This document shows positions 25,733-33,044 of a stretch of DNA of 51,267 nucleotides, piece after piece; within the stretch, counting starts at the first letter, position 1; every line of letters begins with the position of its first letter. Both the position numbers and the translations under genes were made by a program. The stretch covers positions 1-51,267 of the forward strand of contig WFWT01000144.1 in the NCBI GenBank assembly GCA_015490995.1, read 5' to 3'. The notes beneath the pieces are model-generated. The model did no database searches, was not told the origin of the DNA, and saw only the letters and a list, made by a program, of their open reading frames with translations. The stretch is from Anaerolineae bacterium (GTDB lineage Bacteria > Chloroflexota > Anaerolineae > JAADDB01).

Positions 25733-26613
25733 GGCACTTTGTCGCGCGAAGCGGTGGAGGTTGTCTCTGCCAGCCGACGCACAAACGCGCGCAGGGTGGT
25801 CGGTTCTCGACCTAAAAGCCACCGCAGAACGTTGGGATTGCCCCAGAGACCGTAAGCCTCGTAGTAAGCGAACATCCGTTTTAGGCTGTGGATGGCATAA
25901 GAGGACAGGCCGGCGGCCCGAGCCTGGTGTTCCCAGTCCGTCGGTGAGAGCTTCTCCGCCCGTACCGGCCGTTGTAACACCTCCGCACACACAGCCGCGA
26001 TGGCATCTTGAGTGAGCCCCGGTGTGCCACACAGTTCGTACACCGCGCCTTCGTGACCCGGTTCGGTAAGTACCCGCACGGCCACTTCCGCCACGTCGTT
26101 CAGGTCTACCAGGCTGAGTCGGGTCGTGGGCGCATAAGGCACCCGGTAAACCCCTTCTTCGACGATGCGATCCCAGTAAGGTATCAGGTTCTGCATGTAG
26201 GGGGCCGGTTGCAGGATGGTGAACGGGATACCGGCCTCGAAGATAAGCTCTTCTACCCGCATCTTATGCCAGTGATGGGGCATCTTTTCTGTCTGGGGGT
26301 GGAGCACGGAGTGGTATACAAAGTGTGTTACCCCTGCCCAACGGGCGTGTTCCAGCGCTAAACGGCCGATCAGTTCCTCCTCCGCGCACATGTTTGGTGG
26401 AATGTGATACACGCTGCGTACCCCCTCCAAGGCACGAGGCCAGGTGTCCGGCAAGCGCATGTCGCCGGTCACGACCTCCTGGACACCCAAAGCCTGGACA
26501 CGGGGGACGTGTTCTGCCCGGTAGACCCACGCGCGTACCGGTACCCTCTTGGCCATCAAGGCTTGCAAGATGGCCTGACCGGTTTTCCCCGCTGCGCCGG
26601 TGACCAAAATCAT
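25729..26613 (-). CDS. NmrA/TMR-like NAD(P)-binding atypical SDR
   Basis: A 294-aa Rossmann protein. The N-terminal dinucleotide site is ILVTGAAGKTGQAILQAL, followed by VVTGDMRLPD and VYHIPPNM, and then FVYHSVLHPQTEKMPHHW, which aligns with NmrA/quinone-oxidoreductase-type SDRs lacking the normal YxxxK. These act as NADP sensors or quinone reductases; which applies here is not readable. The start is preceded by AAGGAGGGG and an 11-bp palindrome at 26626-26636. Confidence 0.87.
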   Translation of the reverse strand: MILVTGAAGKTGQAILQALMAKRVPVRAWVYRAEHVPRVQALGVQEVVTGDMRLPDTWPRALEGVRSVYHIPPNMCAEEELIGRLALEHARWAGVTHFVYHSVLHPQTEKMPHHWHKMRVEELIFEAGIPFTILQPAPYMQNLIPYWDRIVEEGVYRVPYAPTTRLSLVDLNDVAEVAVRVLTEPGHEGAVYELCGTPGLTQDAIAAVCAEVLQRPVRAEKLSPTDWEHQARAAGLSSYAIHSLKRMFAYYEAYGLWGNPNVLRWLLGREPTTLRAFVRRLAETTSTASRDKVP

Positions 26614-26625
26614 GGTCCCCTCCTT

Positions 26626-26636
26626 ACACTCAGTGT
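26626..26636. promoter_or_regulatory. Short palindrome ahead of the NmrA-like gene, possible operator
   Basis: ACACT-C-AGTGT sits directly upstream of the SD of the minus-strand NmrA-like gene, where a bound repressor would block expression. The 313-base gap 26614-26926 also holds a perfect CCCCTTAAGGGG palindrome (26689-26700) and an AT-rich tract (26764-26818). I see no gene there. Confidence 0.3.
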
Positions 26637-26784
26637 CAGAATACAGGGGAGTACCATTGTTCGGGGATGCGCCGCGATAGCCCTCCTGCCCCTTAAGGGG
26701 AGCATGTCATTGTATGCCAGATGCGCGCGTGGGGGCAAACACCGGGGTCGGGAGGATGACGAAATTGCCAAGTTTACCAAGGAT

Positions 26785-26814
26785 TTGCCATTTTTTTGCT
26801 TTTTTCGGTAGGAT
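26785..26814 (+). promoter_or_regulatory. Putative promoter with T-tract spacer for the MerR-like gene
   Basis: TTGCCA (26785-26790) and TAGGAT (26809-26814) are separated by an 18-base spacer containing two T-tracts (7 and 6 T). Such tracts in this GC-rich DNA suggest intrinsic curvature or spacer twisting, as in MerR-controlled promoters. Confidence 0.45.
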
Positions 26815-26926
26815 ATTAGCGTCCGTGGGATAAAGCACATCGCGCCTTGCCCGTTAAGGTAAAGTGCGGATTGCTCAGGGGGCTTCGATATCCGGTATGC
26901 CAGGGAACGAGCAACAGGAGGCGTGT

Positions 26927-27592
26927 GTGGGGCATAAGCGTTGGTTGACATTGCGTGAGGCTGCGGAACGGTTGGGAGTCCATCCCACTACGCTACGTCA
27001 ATGGGCGGATGCAGGGTTGATTCCCGCATTTCGCACGCCGGGAGGGCATCGGCGTTTTGCCCGGGAGGATGTGGAGGCCTTCCTGCGCGAGCGGGTACAG
27101 GGTCATTCGGGCGCCTTGCCCCAGCCGGCCCAGCACCTCCTGGGGGAAGCCCTTTCCACGGTGCGTCAACGGTTGTCCACCGAACGGCAACGCGCGCTGT
27201 GGTATCGGGCCTTCGATGAGGCTACCCGGCAGCGCAAGCGCGAGGAAGGTCGCATGTTGTTTTCCCTCGCGTTGCAGTACATTACCAAGCCCGAAGAACG
27301 GGAGCGGATCCTCGCTCAAGTGCATCGTCTGGGATACAGGTACGGTGAGGAAAGTGTGCGCTTCAACGTTCCGCTGGTGGAGGCATTGCGTGCGATTTTC
27401 TTTTTCGAATCCACCCTGTTAGACACTCTGGACGTGCGGGGTGATCTGATCAACGGTCAGAGTCCGGCCAGTTTGAGGGTGGAACGGGGAGTGCAAGATT
27501 TCATTCGGGAGGTGGTTTACGCGGTAGCAACGGGTTATGAGGATGCCATACGGCGTTCCCTAGAGGCACCCAGGGCGGAACCCGAGGAGTAG
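26927..27592 (+). CDS. MerR-type HTH regulator with helical C-terminal sensor-like domain
   Basis: A 221-aa protein. Residues ~5-55 are a MerR/excisionase-type winged helix: LTLREAAERLGVHPTTLRQW, then a beta-wing with FRTPGGHRRFAREDVEAFL. Residues ~75-215 are all helical, with RILAQVHRLGYRYGEES and PLVEALRAIFFFESTLLDTL. That pattern recalls the four-helix RsbRD/PucR-type N-domains, but I cannot name it with certainty. The GTG at 26927 has AGGAGG 5 bases upstream, rather than the ATG at 26897. A 40-aa membrane protein gene starts 3 bases after its stop. Confidence 0.85.
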   Translation: MGHKRWLTLREAAERLGVHPTTLRQWADAGLIPAFRTPGGHRRFAREDVEAFLRERVQGHSGALPQPAQHLLGEALSTVRQRLSTERQRALWYRAFDEATRQRKREEGRMLFSLALQYITKPEERERILAQVHRLGYRYGEESVRFNVPLVEALRAIFFFESTLLDTLDVRGDLINGQSPASLRVERGVQDFIREVVYAVATGYEDAIRRSLEAPRAEPEE

Positions 27593-27595
27593 GTG

Positions 27596-27718
27596 ATGCG
27601 TAACGAACCGCCGCGCTGGCTCGAGCGGGTAGTACCTATCACCCTGGCGGTGTTGGCCATCCTGGCAGTGGCCATGGTGCTGGTCGCGCTGTACGTGATC
27701 GTGGTCGGCGCGGCCTGA
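27596..27718 (+). CDS. 40-aa single-pass membrane microprotein
   Basis: ATG at 27596, TGA at 27716-27718. The protein has a charged N-terminus (MRNEPPRWLERVV) followed by ~26 uninterrupted hydrophobic residues (for example LAVLAILAVAMVLVALYVIV) and ends VGAA. GAGGAG overlapping the regulator's final codons serves as SD, so translation is coupled. Positive residues before the helix predict the N-terminus inside. No family recognised. It may be a partner of the regulator or of the downstream membrane protein. Confidence 0.7.
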   Translation: MRNEPPRWLERVVPITLAVLAILAVAMVLVALYVIVVGAA

Positions 27719-27890
27719 GACCTGACCCTGGCCGGGATAGGTCGCCGATTCAACAGCCCGGCAATTGTGTCCGGGGGTGGAGCCCAGTAAGACCAAACAG
27801 GTCAGGACGGAAGGGTTTGAGCGTGCGCAGGCCGAACGTTGATGTGGAGGGCGCGGCGGCACAGCCGTGAGGACATCTCCGGCACAATGG
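27719..27890 (+). other. Possibly structured RNA or leader between microprotein and membrane-protein genes
   Basis: A ~170-base non-coding stretch with several complementary segments. CCTGACC near 27722 can pair with GGTCAGG near 27806. CCCGG/CCGGG forms a hairpin near 27758-27777. CAAAC/GTTTG closes a loop near 27800-27825. The loop holds GGTCAGGACGGAAGG, reminiscent of the SRP RNA apical motif, but the following AGCAGCC strand is missing. It could be a leader or riboregulator. I do not assign a family. Confidence 0.3.
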
Positions 27891-27908
27891 GCGGAAGGAG
27901 GCAGGACC

Positions 27909-28646
27909 ATGGAGGCAGCACGGTTGGCGTGGTTACCCCTGTTTTCCTCGGTAATTACTTATGTCTTTGCCGCGACGGTCTTACAACGATGGTGGCAACG
28001 CCGGCGGGCGTACTTGCTCCTTTGGGGAATCGGGCTACTGATGTACGCCACCGGCGGTTTAATGGAAGCCCTTTACGGATTTTTGGGCTGGCATCCCCTG
28101 ATTTTCCGGTTTTGGTACCTTTTCGGCGCGGTGTTGGTAGCCGCTTGGTTGGGCCAGGGCACGGCGTACCTGTTGATCCGACGACGGGTGGCCGGTATTC
28201 GGCTCGCGCACCTCATGATGGCCGTGCTGGTGGTGGCCTCCATGTTTGCAGCCCATCGGGTGTTCACCGCGGAGTTGGATCCCACCCGCATGTTGAAAGG
28301 GGAGTTGAGCGGTCATGCCATTATTACACCAGGCGTGCGGGTGCTCACGCCCTTCTTTAACATCTACGGTGTGATTCTGTTGGTGGGTGGTGCCATCTAC
28401 TCGGCTTGGCTGTTCTGGCGGAAACGTGTGCTGTTGCACCGCACGATAGGTAATATTCTCATTGCCACCGGCGCGCTGGGGCCTGCCATCGGGGGCGCGA
28501 TGCAACGGTTTGGCATTCCGGTGGCCCTCTATGTAGGGGAGTTCGTGGGGGCCGTGCTGATGTTCGCCGGTTTTCTCTACGCCTCCCGCCCGGCGTCCGA
28601 GTCCGCGGCCGCTGTGGCACCTTCTCAGGCCGGATCCGGTCAATAA
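27909..28646 (+). CDS. Multi-pass integral membrane protein of unknown function
   Basis: A 245-aa protein with about seven hydrophobic segments and basic cytoplasmic-type loops (QRWWQRRRAY, LIRRRVAGIR, WRKRVLLHR). No enzymatic motif is seen. Helical spacing resembles small 7-TM sensor or carrier-like families, with an Ala-rich C-terminal tail. The ATG at 27909 has AAGGAGG ~7 bases upstream; 14 earlier in-frame codons lack an SD. It is followed by a strong terminator, so it ends the transcript that may begin at the MerR-like gene. Confidence 0.8.
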   Translation: MEAARLAWLPLFSSVITYVFAATVLQRWWQRRRAYLLLWGIGLLMYATGGLMEALYGFLGWHPLIFRFWYLFGAVLVAAWLGQGTAYLLIRRRVAGIRLAHLMMAVLVVASMFAAHRVFTAELDPTRMLKGELSGHAIITPGVRVLTPFFNIYGVILLVGGAIYSAWLFWRKRVLLHRTIGNILIATGALGPAIGGAMQRFGIPVALYVGEFVGAVLMFAGFLYASRPASESAAAVAPSQAGSGQ

Positions 28647-28673
28647 GCGTTCACCCAGCTCATCCCGATGGGG

Positions 28674-28703
28674 CCGGGGAGTGTTGCTCCCCGGTTTTTT
28701 ATT
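28674..28703 (+). terminator. Rho-independent terminator after the membrane-protein gene
   Basis: A perfect 8-bp GC-rich stem CCGGGGAG/CTCCCCGG (28674-28681 with 28687-28694), 5-base loop, then TTTTTTATT. This is a textbook intrinsic terminator 27 bases after the stop. Confidence 0.92.
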
Positions 28704-28843
28704 GTCGGGAGGGCGTGTGGGAACCGACGTCCCTGTCGGAATAAAAGCTTCCTGGGGCCCGATAAGGGGATACTCCTTTTGGATTATTGACATAAACAAG
28801 GTCGACAGGGGGCGGCGCGGTGCAGATTACTCCAAAGAGGGTA

Positions 28844-28872
28844 TTGAAATGCGGGCGTTGGGGTGCTACACT
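28844..28872 (+). promoter_or_regulatory. Promoter of the secreted repeat-protein gene
   Basis: TTGAAA (28844-28849) and TACACT (28867-28872) are separated by exactly 17 bases, ~83 bases before the ATG at 28955. A further TTGACA near 28787 has no matching -10. The 308-base gap 28647-28954 holds only this promoter, the upstream terminator and a leader with an AAGGAGG SD. Confidence 0.6.
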
Positions 28873-28954
28873 GAGGGCGTGGGCCGTTAGCATGGGCTCC
28901 GTGGCTGGCAAGACCGGCGGCGGAGGACAAGCACATATTAAGGAGGGACGACAT

Positions 28955-30394
28955 ATGCGACGTGTACGAAGTATGATTTTGGCTGTTGTGGGGCTTTTGG
29001 TCGTTGCCAGCATGGTCATGGCGGCGACCGGTCCGAATCCCGGCAGTGGAAGCACCGATGTGCGGTTCTTCAATTTCAGTGATAACACCGCCACGGTGGT
29101 CATCGACTACATTAACGAATCCGGCACGATTGAAGCGACAAGGTCTGCTACGGTAAACTCCAAGGGGAGCTATGACTTCCTGGCTGCGCAGTCCGGCCTG
29201 GGCGATGGCTGGAATGGCGCGGGCGTGATTTCCTCGGATCAAGAAGGTGCGTCAGTGGCCTTTGTGTACTGGGTCAACGGCGATAGCGCGGACGGCACGA
29301 CGGCCGCCGCGTATCAGGGTGTGCCGCAGGGTGCGACGACCCTCTATTGCCCCTCCCTGGCGGCCCGGCCGAACAAGCAGAAGTCCTTGATCGCGGTACA
29401 GAACGCGGACACGGGAACGGCAGAGGTCGAGTTGAACTTCTATGACCGCGCCGGTAATGCGTGGAACGGTAACCCGGTGCAGGCCTCGATTCCTGAGGGT
29501 GCGAGCAGGACGTGGGATCTCACCGAGCTGTCGTTGCCGACGACCACTCCGCCGGGTGACGGCTGGCTGGGCAGTGTTCAGATCAGGAGCACAAACAACA
29601 AGCGGTTGGCCGCGATCGTGACGATGTTCTGGCGCCAGTTCTCCTCCGCGTACAACTGTGTGTCCGGTGGGGACACGACCATCATCTTCCCGGACGTCAA
29701 GCGCCGCGTGTTTAACGGAGTGTGGCGCCAGTACGGCGGTAACGTGATCCAGAACTTGGGCAACCAGACGGCCAACATCCTGGTAGAAGTCCTGGACCGC
29801 AACGGCAACGTGCTCTACAACTTCAACACAACGATCCCGCCGTTGGCCAGCCGAGGCTTTAACACCCGCTTCAACGCGGATGCGCCGAACCCCACGGCGT
29901 TCCACAACGCGATGGGCAATGACTTCAACGGCGCGCTCCGGGTGACATCGACCAACGGCCAGCCGCTGGCCGCGGTGAACAACGGTCTCACGGTTATCGC
30001 GGGCCGGCAGCGGGCCAGCACGTACGTGGCCGAAGGGGTCAACACGGGCAGCACAACCCTCTACTTCCCTGCCGTTTATCGCATCGTCTCCGGCAACGAC
30101 TGGGCGCGCTTCAGCGCCATAATTATCACCAACACAAGCGACACGATAGCCAACGTGACGTTGCGCTTCTATGACAAGGCGGGGAACCTGGTGCTGACCG
30201 ACAGCAACAACCAGATCCCGCCCGGCACCAGCGCGGGCTTCAACACCCGCTTTGGCATCTCCCTGGATAATCCGGAAGCCCTAGGATCCAACTTTGAGGG
30301 CGCAGTGGAGGTGATCTCCGACCAGCCTGTGGTAGGCTTGGTGAACACCAACTACCCCGACCAGCAGGCGACGTACAACGCGTATAAGCGGTAA
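28955..30394 (+). CDS. Secreted beta-repeat protein, candidate abundant cell-surface protein
   Basis: A 479-aa protein. A signal peptide (basic MRRVRS, hydrophobic core, cleavage likely after VMA near residue 23) is followed by three or four related ~110-residue beta-sandwich units. Recurring elements are NFYDRAGN / EVLDRNGN / RFYDKAGN, then IPEGASR / IPPLASRGFNTRF / IPPGTSAGFNTRF, and VISSD / VTSTNGQPLA / VISDQPVVGLV. It is Asn/Thr/Gly-rich with almost no Cys and no lipobox or membrane anchor. The start has AAGGAGG 8 bases upstream. With its own promoter and terminator it is probably strongly expressed, perhaps as an S-layer or matrix component. Function unknown. Confidence 0.85.
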   Translation: MRRVRSMILAVVGLLVVASMVMAATGPNPGSGSTDVRFFNFSDNTATVVIDYINESGTIEATRSATVNSKGSYDFLAAQSGLGDGWNGAGVISSDQEGASVAFVYWVNGDSADGTTAAAYQGVPQGATTLYCPSLAARPNKQKSLIAVQNADTGTAEVELNFYDRAGNAWNGNPVQASIPEGASRTWDLTELSLPTTTPPGDGWLGSVQIRSTNNKRLAAIVTMFWRQFSSAYNCVSGGDTTIIFPDVKRRVFNGVWRQYGGNVIQNLGNQTANILVEVLDRNGNVLYNFNTTIPPLASRGFNTRFNADAPNPTAFHNAMGNDFNGALRVTSTNGQPLAAVNNGLTVIAGRQRASTYVAEGVNTGSTTLYFPAVYRIVSGNDWARFSAIIITNTSDTIANVTLRFYDKAGNLVLTDSNNQIPPGTSAGFNTRFGISLDNPEALGSNFEGAVEVISDQPVVGLVNTNYPDQQATYNAYKR

Positions 30395-30449
30395 ATCCAG
30401 GTGCTTGTGTGGCCTGGTGGTGTTCCTGCCAGGTCGTTGGGTGATTGCG

Positions 30450-30495
30450 AACGGCGTCGGGTGATCCTAAGAGGGGGTTGCCCGGCGCCGTTTCA
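30450..30495 (+). terminator. Hairpin terminator after the secreted repeat-protein gene
   Basis: A 12-bp stem (AACGGCGTCGGG at 30450-30461 with 30481-30492, one G-U) is followed by a short T-run, 56 bases after the stop. It separates this gene from the sulfotransferase operon. Confidence 0.55.
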
Positions 30496-30554
30496 CCTGT
30501 TCAGGCCTTGAGGACACCGCAAACCGCTCAGGAGTGGCGCGGTGATTTTCTTTT

Positions 30555-31403
30555 ATGGCAATGCGGGCTCCAATGCTGCACGTGTGGCGCGTTAAGGGGC
30601 GTCGGTGGTGGCGTTTCTGGTGTCACCGCCTGGCGCGACGGTTTCACCTGGCCCCTGTAGTGGGCCCTAAAGTAGTGTCCAACAGTATTCCCAAAGCGGG
30701 GTCCCACCTCCTGCTGGCATGTCTGGAGAACATGCCAGGATTGGTGTACACCCGCCGGCACGTTGATTGGCACATGTCAATGGCCCGGCTCGCTCGCGTC
30801 CTGGAACAGGTACAGCCCGGTGAGTTCATTACCGCTCACCTCCCTTATGCGCCGGAACGGGCGGCTTTGTTGACACGCTATCGGTTTCGTATGGTGCTGA
30901 TGGTGCGGGACCCGCGAGATGTGGTGGTCTCCCATGCCCACTGGGTGACCTACCGGTACACGCGTGGGCGGTTCCACCCCTATTTTCGCTCGTTACCGGA
31001 TGAGGATGCCCGTTTGATGGCCTCGATCCAGGGGACGCCCCCCTTACCTTCCGGTGAGCGACTGGACGACATTGGCACGCGCGTTCGCGCGTACCTGGCC
31101 TGGGCCGAACACGGCGCGCACGTGGTGCGATTCGAGGATCTGGTGGGAGAGGCCGGGGGTGGTTCGCGCGAGGTTCAGGTTCGCACTATAATAGAGCTGG
31201 CGCGTTTTCTGGGCATTGATCTTTCCCCGCAAACGGCAGCCCGCTTGGGGGAACGGTTGTTTGATCCCCACAGTCCGACCTTTCGGCGGGGACGCATCGG
31301 TGAGTGGCGCGAGCGCTTTCGGCGGGAGCACAAGACAGCCTTCAAGGCGGTCGCCGGTGATGTGCTGATCGCCCTGGGGTACGAGCACGATGAACACTGG
31401 TGA
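30555..31403 (+). CDS. PAPS-dependent sulfotransferase-like protein
   Basis: A 282-aa protein. The 5'-phosphosulfate-binding motif is SNSIPKAGSHLLLACL (residues ~42-57), and the 3'-phosphate-binding motif is MVLMVRDPRDVVVSHAHW. The C-terminal RRGRIGEWRERFRREH matches the conserved G-x-W region of sulfotransferase domain 1. These enzymes move sulfate from PAPS to carbohydrates, lipids or small molecules; the acceptor is unknown. The SD is weak. The gene begins a three-gene run with the hydrolase (8-base gap) and the M23 peptidase. Confidence 0.87.
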   Translation: MAMRAPMLHVWRVKGRRWWRFWCHRLARRFHLAPVVGPKVVSNSIPKAGSHLLLACLENMPGLVYTRRHVDWHMSMARLARVLEQVQPGEFITAHLPYAPERAALLTRYRFRMVLMVRDPRDVVVSHAHWVTYRYTRGRFHPYFRSLPDEDARLMASIQGTPPLPSGERLDDIGTRVRAYLAWAEHGAHVVRFEDLVGEAGGGSREVQVRTIIELARFLGIDLSPQTAARLGERLFDPHSPTFRRGRIGEWRERFRREHKTAFKAVAGDVLIALGYEHDEHW

Positions 31404-31411
31404 GGTGGCCC

Positions 31412-33028
31412 ATGGGTCCGGTGGTGGTGGTGGGTCTGGACGGCGCGACGTGGCAGGTCATTCGACCGCTGGCAGAAGCAGGGCATTTGCCCACGTTGCG
31501 CACGTTGTTGAAGGAGGGGGCCTGGGCGGTGTTGCGTTCGGTGGTTCCCCCGTTGAGTCCTCCCGCGTGGACGGCCTTCATGACCGGTGCCAACCCTGGC
31601 AAGACCCGCGTGTACGACTTCATTGGCCGTGATGAGGGGGGGCGGTTCCGATTGGTCAACGGTGGGTGGCGGGCATTGCCTTCCCTCTGGCAGTTGCTGA
31701 GCAACGCCGGATATCGCGTAGGGGTGATCAACGTTCCCATGACCTACCCGCCGGAGCCGGTCAATGGGGTGTTGATATCGGGCATGGATGCGCCGGTCAA
31801 GGACCGGGCCGTTGGGTATCCTGCCGACATTCACCGTCGCTTGCAGCAGGCCGGGTTTACCTACCGGGTAGACGTGTCGCACGCCCGATGGTGGCCTCAG
31901 TCACCGGAACGGTACGTGGAGTACTATGTAGGGGCGGTGAACCGGGTGGCCCACGAGCACATGGCCGTCGCCCGCTGGTTGTTGGTCACTGAGCGCCCTG
32001 ATTTCCTCATGGTGACCTTGGTGCACACCGATCGGATCAGTCACGCGGTGGGACGCCGGCTGAAGGAGATCACCCCGGAGCGGGCCGCTTCACTCTCCCC
32101 AGAACATCCCATTGTGGCCGCGTATCGCGTCGCCGATGAAGCCTTGGCGAGCTTGATGGAGTCCTTGCCCCCACAAAGCACGCTCATGGTGGTCTCAGAC
32201 CACGGTTTCCGTCCCTATGACCGGGTGTTTAACCTGAACCGGTGGCTGTACGAGCGTGGTTGGCTGGATTTGGATGAGCGCCTGCTGCGCTCGTCCTCCT
32301 GGCAGCGGTGGTGGGCTCCGGTGTGGCAGCGGGTGCAATACCGGCTCTGGCGGCGTCGTGGGGTGGACCTGATGCGGCGCTCTCGTTTCTTTCGCGCTAT
32401 TCGGTGGCATCGGACCCGCGCGTACAGTTTCGGGGCCTTCGGCAGCATTTTCATCAACTTACAGGGCCGAGATCCTTACGGCATCGTGCCACCCGAAGCG
32501 TACGAGGCTCTGTGTGAGGAGCTCAGCGCCCAGTTGCTGGCCCTGCGCGACCCTCACACCGGCAAACCTATCGTGCGCCACGTGTGGCGGGCGCGTGAAG
32601 TGTATCAGGGACCATACGTGCACCTGGGACCGGATCTCATCCTAGACCTTATGCCAGGCTATTTTGTGCGCAATGCGCTGGACGAGTACCGGCCAGAGCT
32701 GGTGTATCCCGCGGGGCGTTACGGCACCCGCGCGCTGGAACACACCGGCATGCACGATCCCGACGGCATTCTCTTAATGTGGGGACATCGGGTGCATTGT
32801 CGTGGGGAGCAACCGGTGGCCCACATCGTGGACCTCATGCCCACTATTTTAGCCCTGTTTGACGTGCCGATCCCTGCATACGTGGACGGCCGGCCTTTAA
32901 CCGGGTGGTGTGACATCACGCCTCGCGCCACGCTGGCCGAACAGACCACGGCCTCACCTGCAGAGGGCTACAGTGGGCAGGAGAGCGATCTGATAATCGA
33001 GCGCCTGCGGGAATTGGGGTACCTGTGA
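31412..33028 (+). CDS. Alkaline-phosphatase-superfamily phosphodiesterase/nucleotide pyrophosphatase-like hydrolase
   Basis: A 538-aa protein of the type I phosphodiesterase group. The metal-binding Asp10 lies in VVGLDGATW, the likely nucleophile Thr54 in SPPAWTAFMTG, the Asp-His pair in VVSDHGFRPY, and a late His in HTGMHDPDGI. In many relatives the segment after the nucleophile reads NPGKHG; here it is NPGKTR. A central Arg/Trp-rich insertion (residues ~280-335) is also present. The ATG at 31412 has GAGGTGG at good spacing. It probably cleaves phosphate or sulfate esters of surface or extracellular compounds, but no signal peptide is seen, suggesting a cytosolic location. Confidence 0.87.
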   Translation: MGPVVVVGLDGATWQVIRPLAEAGHLPTLRTLLKEGAWAVLRSVVPPLSPPAWTAFMTGANPGKTRVYDFIGRDEGGRFRLVNGGWRALPSLWQLLSNAGYRVGVINVPMTYPPEPVNGVLISGMDAPVKDRAVGYPADIHRRLQQAGFTYRVDVSHARWWPQSPERYVEYYVGAVNRVAHEHMAVARWLLVTERPDFLMVTLVHTDRISHAVGRRLKEITPERAASLSPEHPIVAAYRVADEALASLMESLPPQSTLMVVSDHGFRPYDRVFNLNRWLYERGWLDLDERLLRSSSWQRWWAPVWQRVQYRLWRRRGVDLMRRSRFFRAIRWHRTRAYSFGAFGSIFINLQGRDPYGIVPPEAYEALCEELSAQLLALRDPHTGKPIVRHVWRAREVYQGPYVHLGPDLILDLMPGYFVRNALDEYRPELVYPAGRYGTRALEHTGMHDPDGILLMWGHRVHCRGEQPVAHIVDLMPTILALFDVPIPAYVDGRPLTGWCDITPRATLAEQTTASPAEGYSGQESDLIIERLRELGYL

Positions 33029-33044
33029 ACGGTGAGGGCATCCG

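Noticed and set aside
27780-27830. Possible bacterial SRP (4.5S) RNA from GGTCAGG and CGGAAGG
   Set aside because: The symmetric partner strand AGCAGCC and the CC-GGAA-GG closing pairs are missing, so it is reported only as a candidate structured region.
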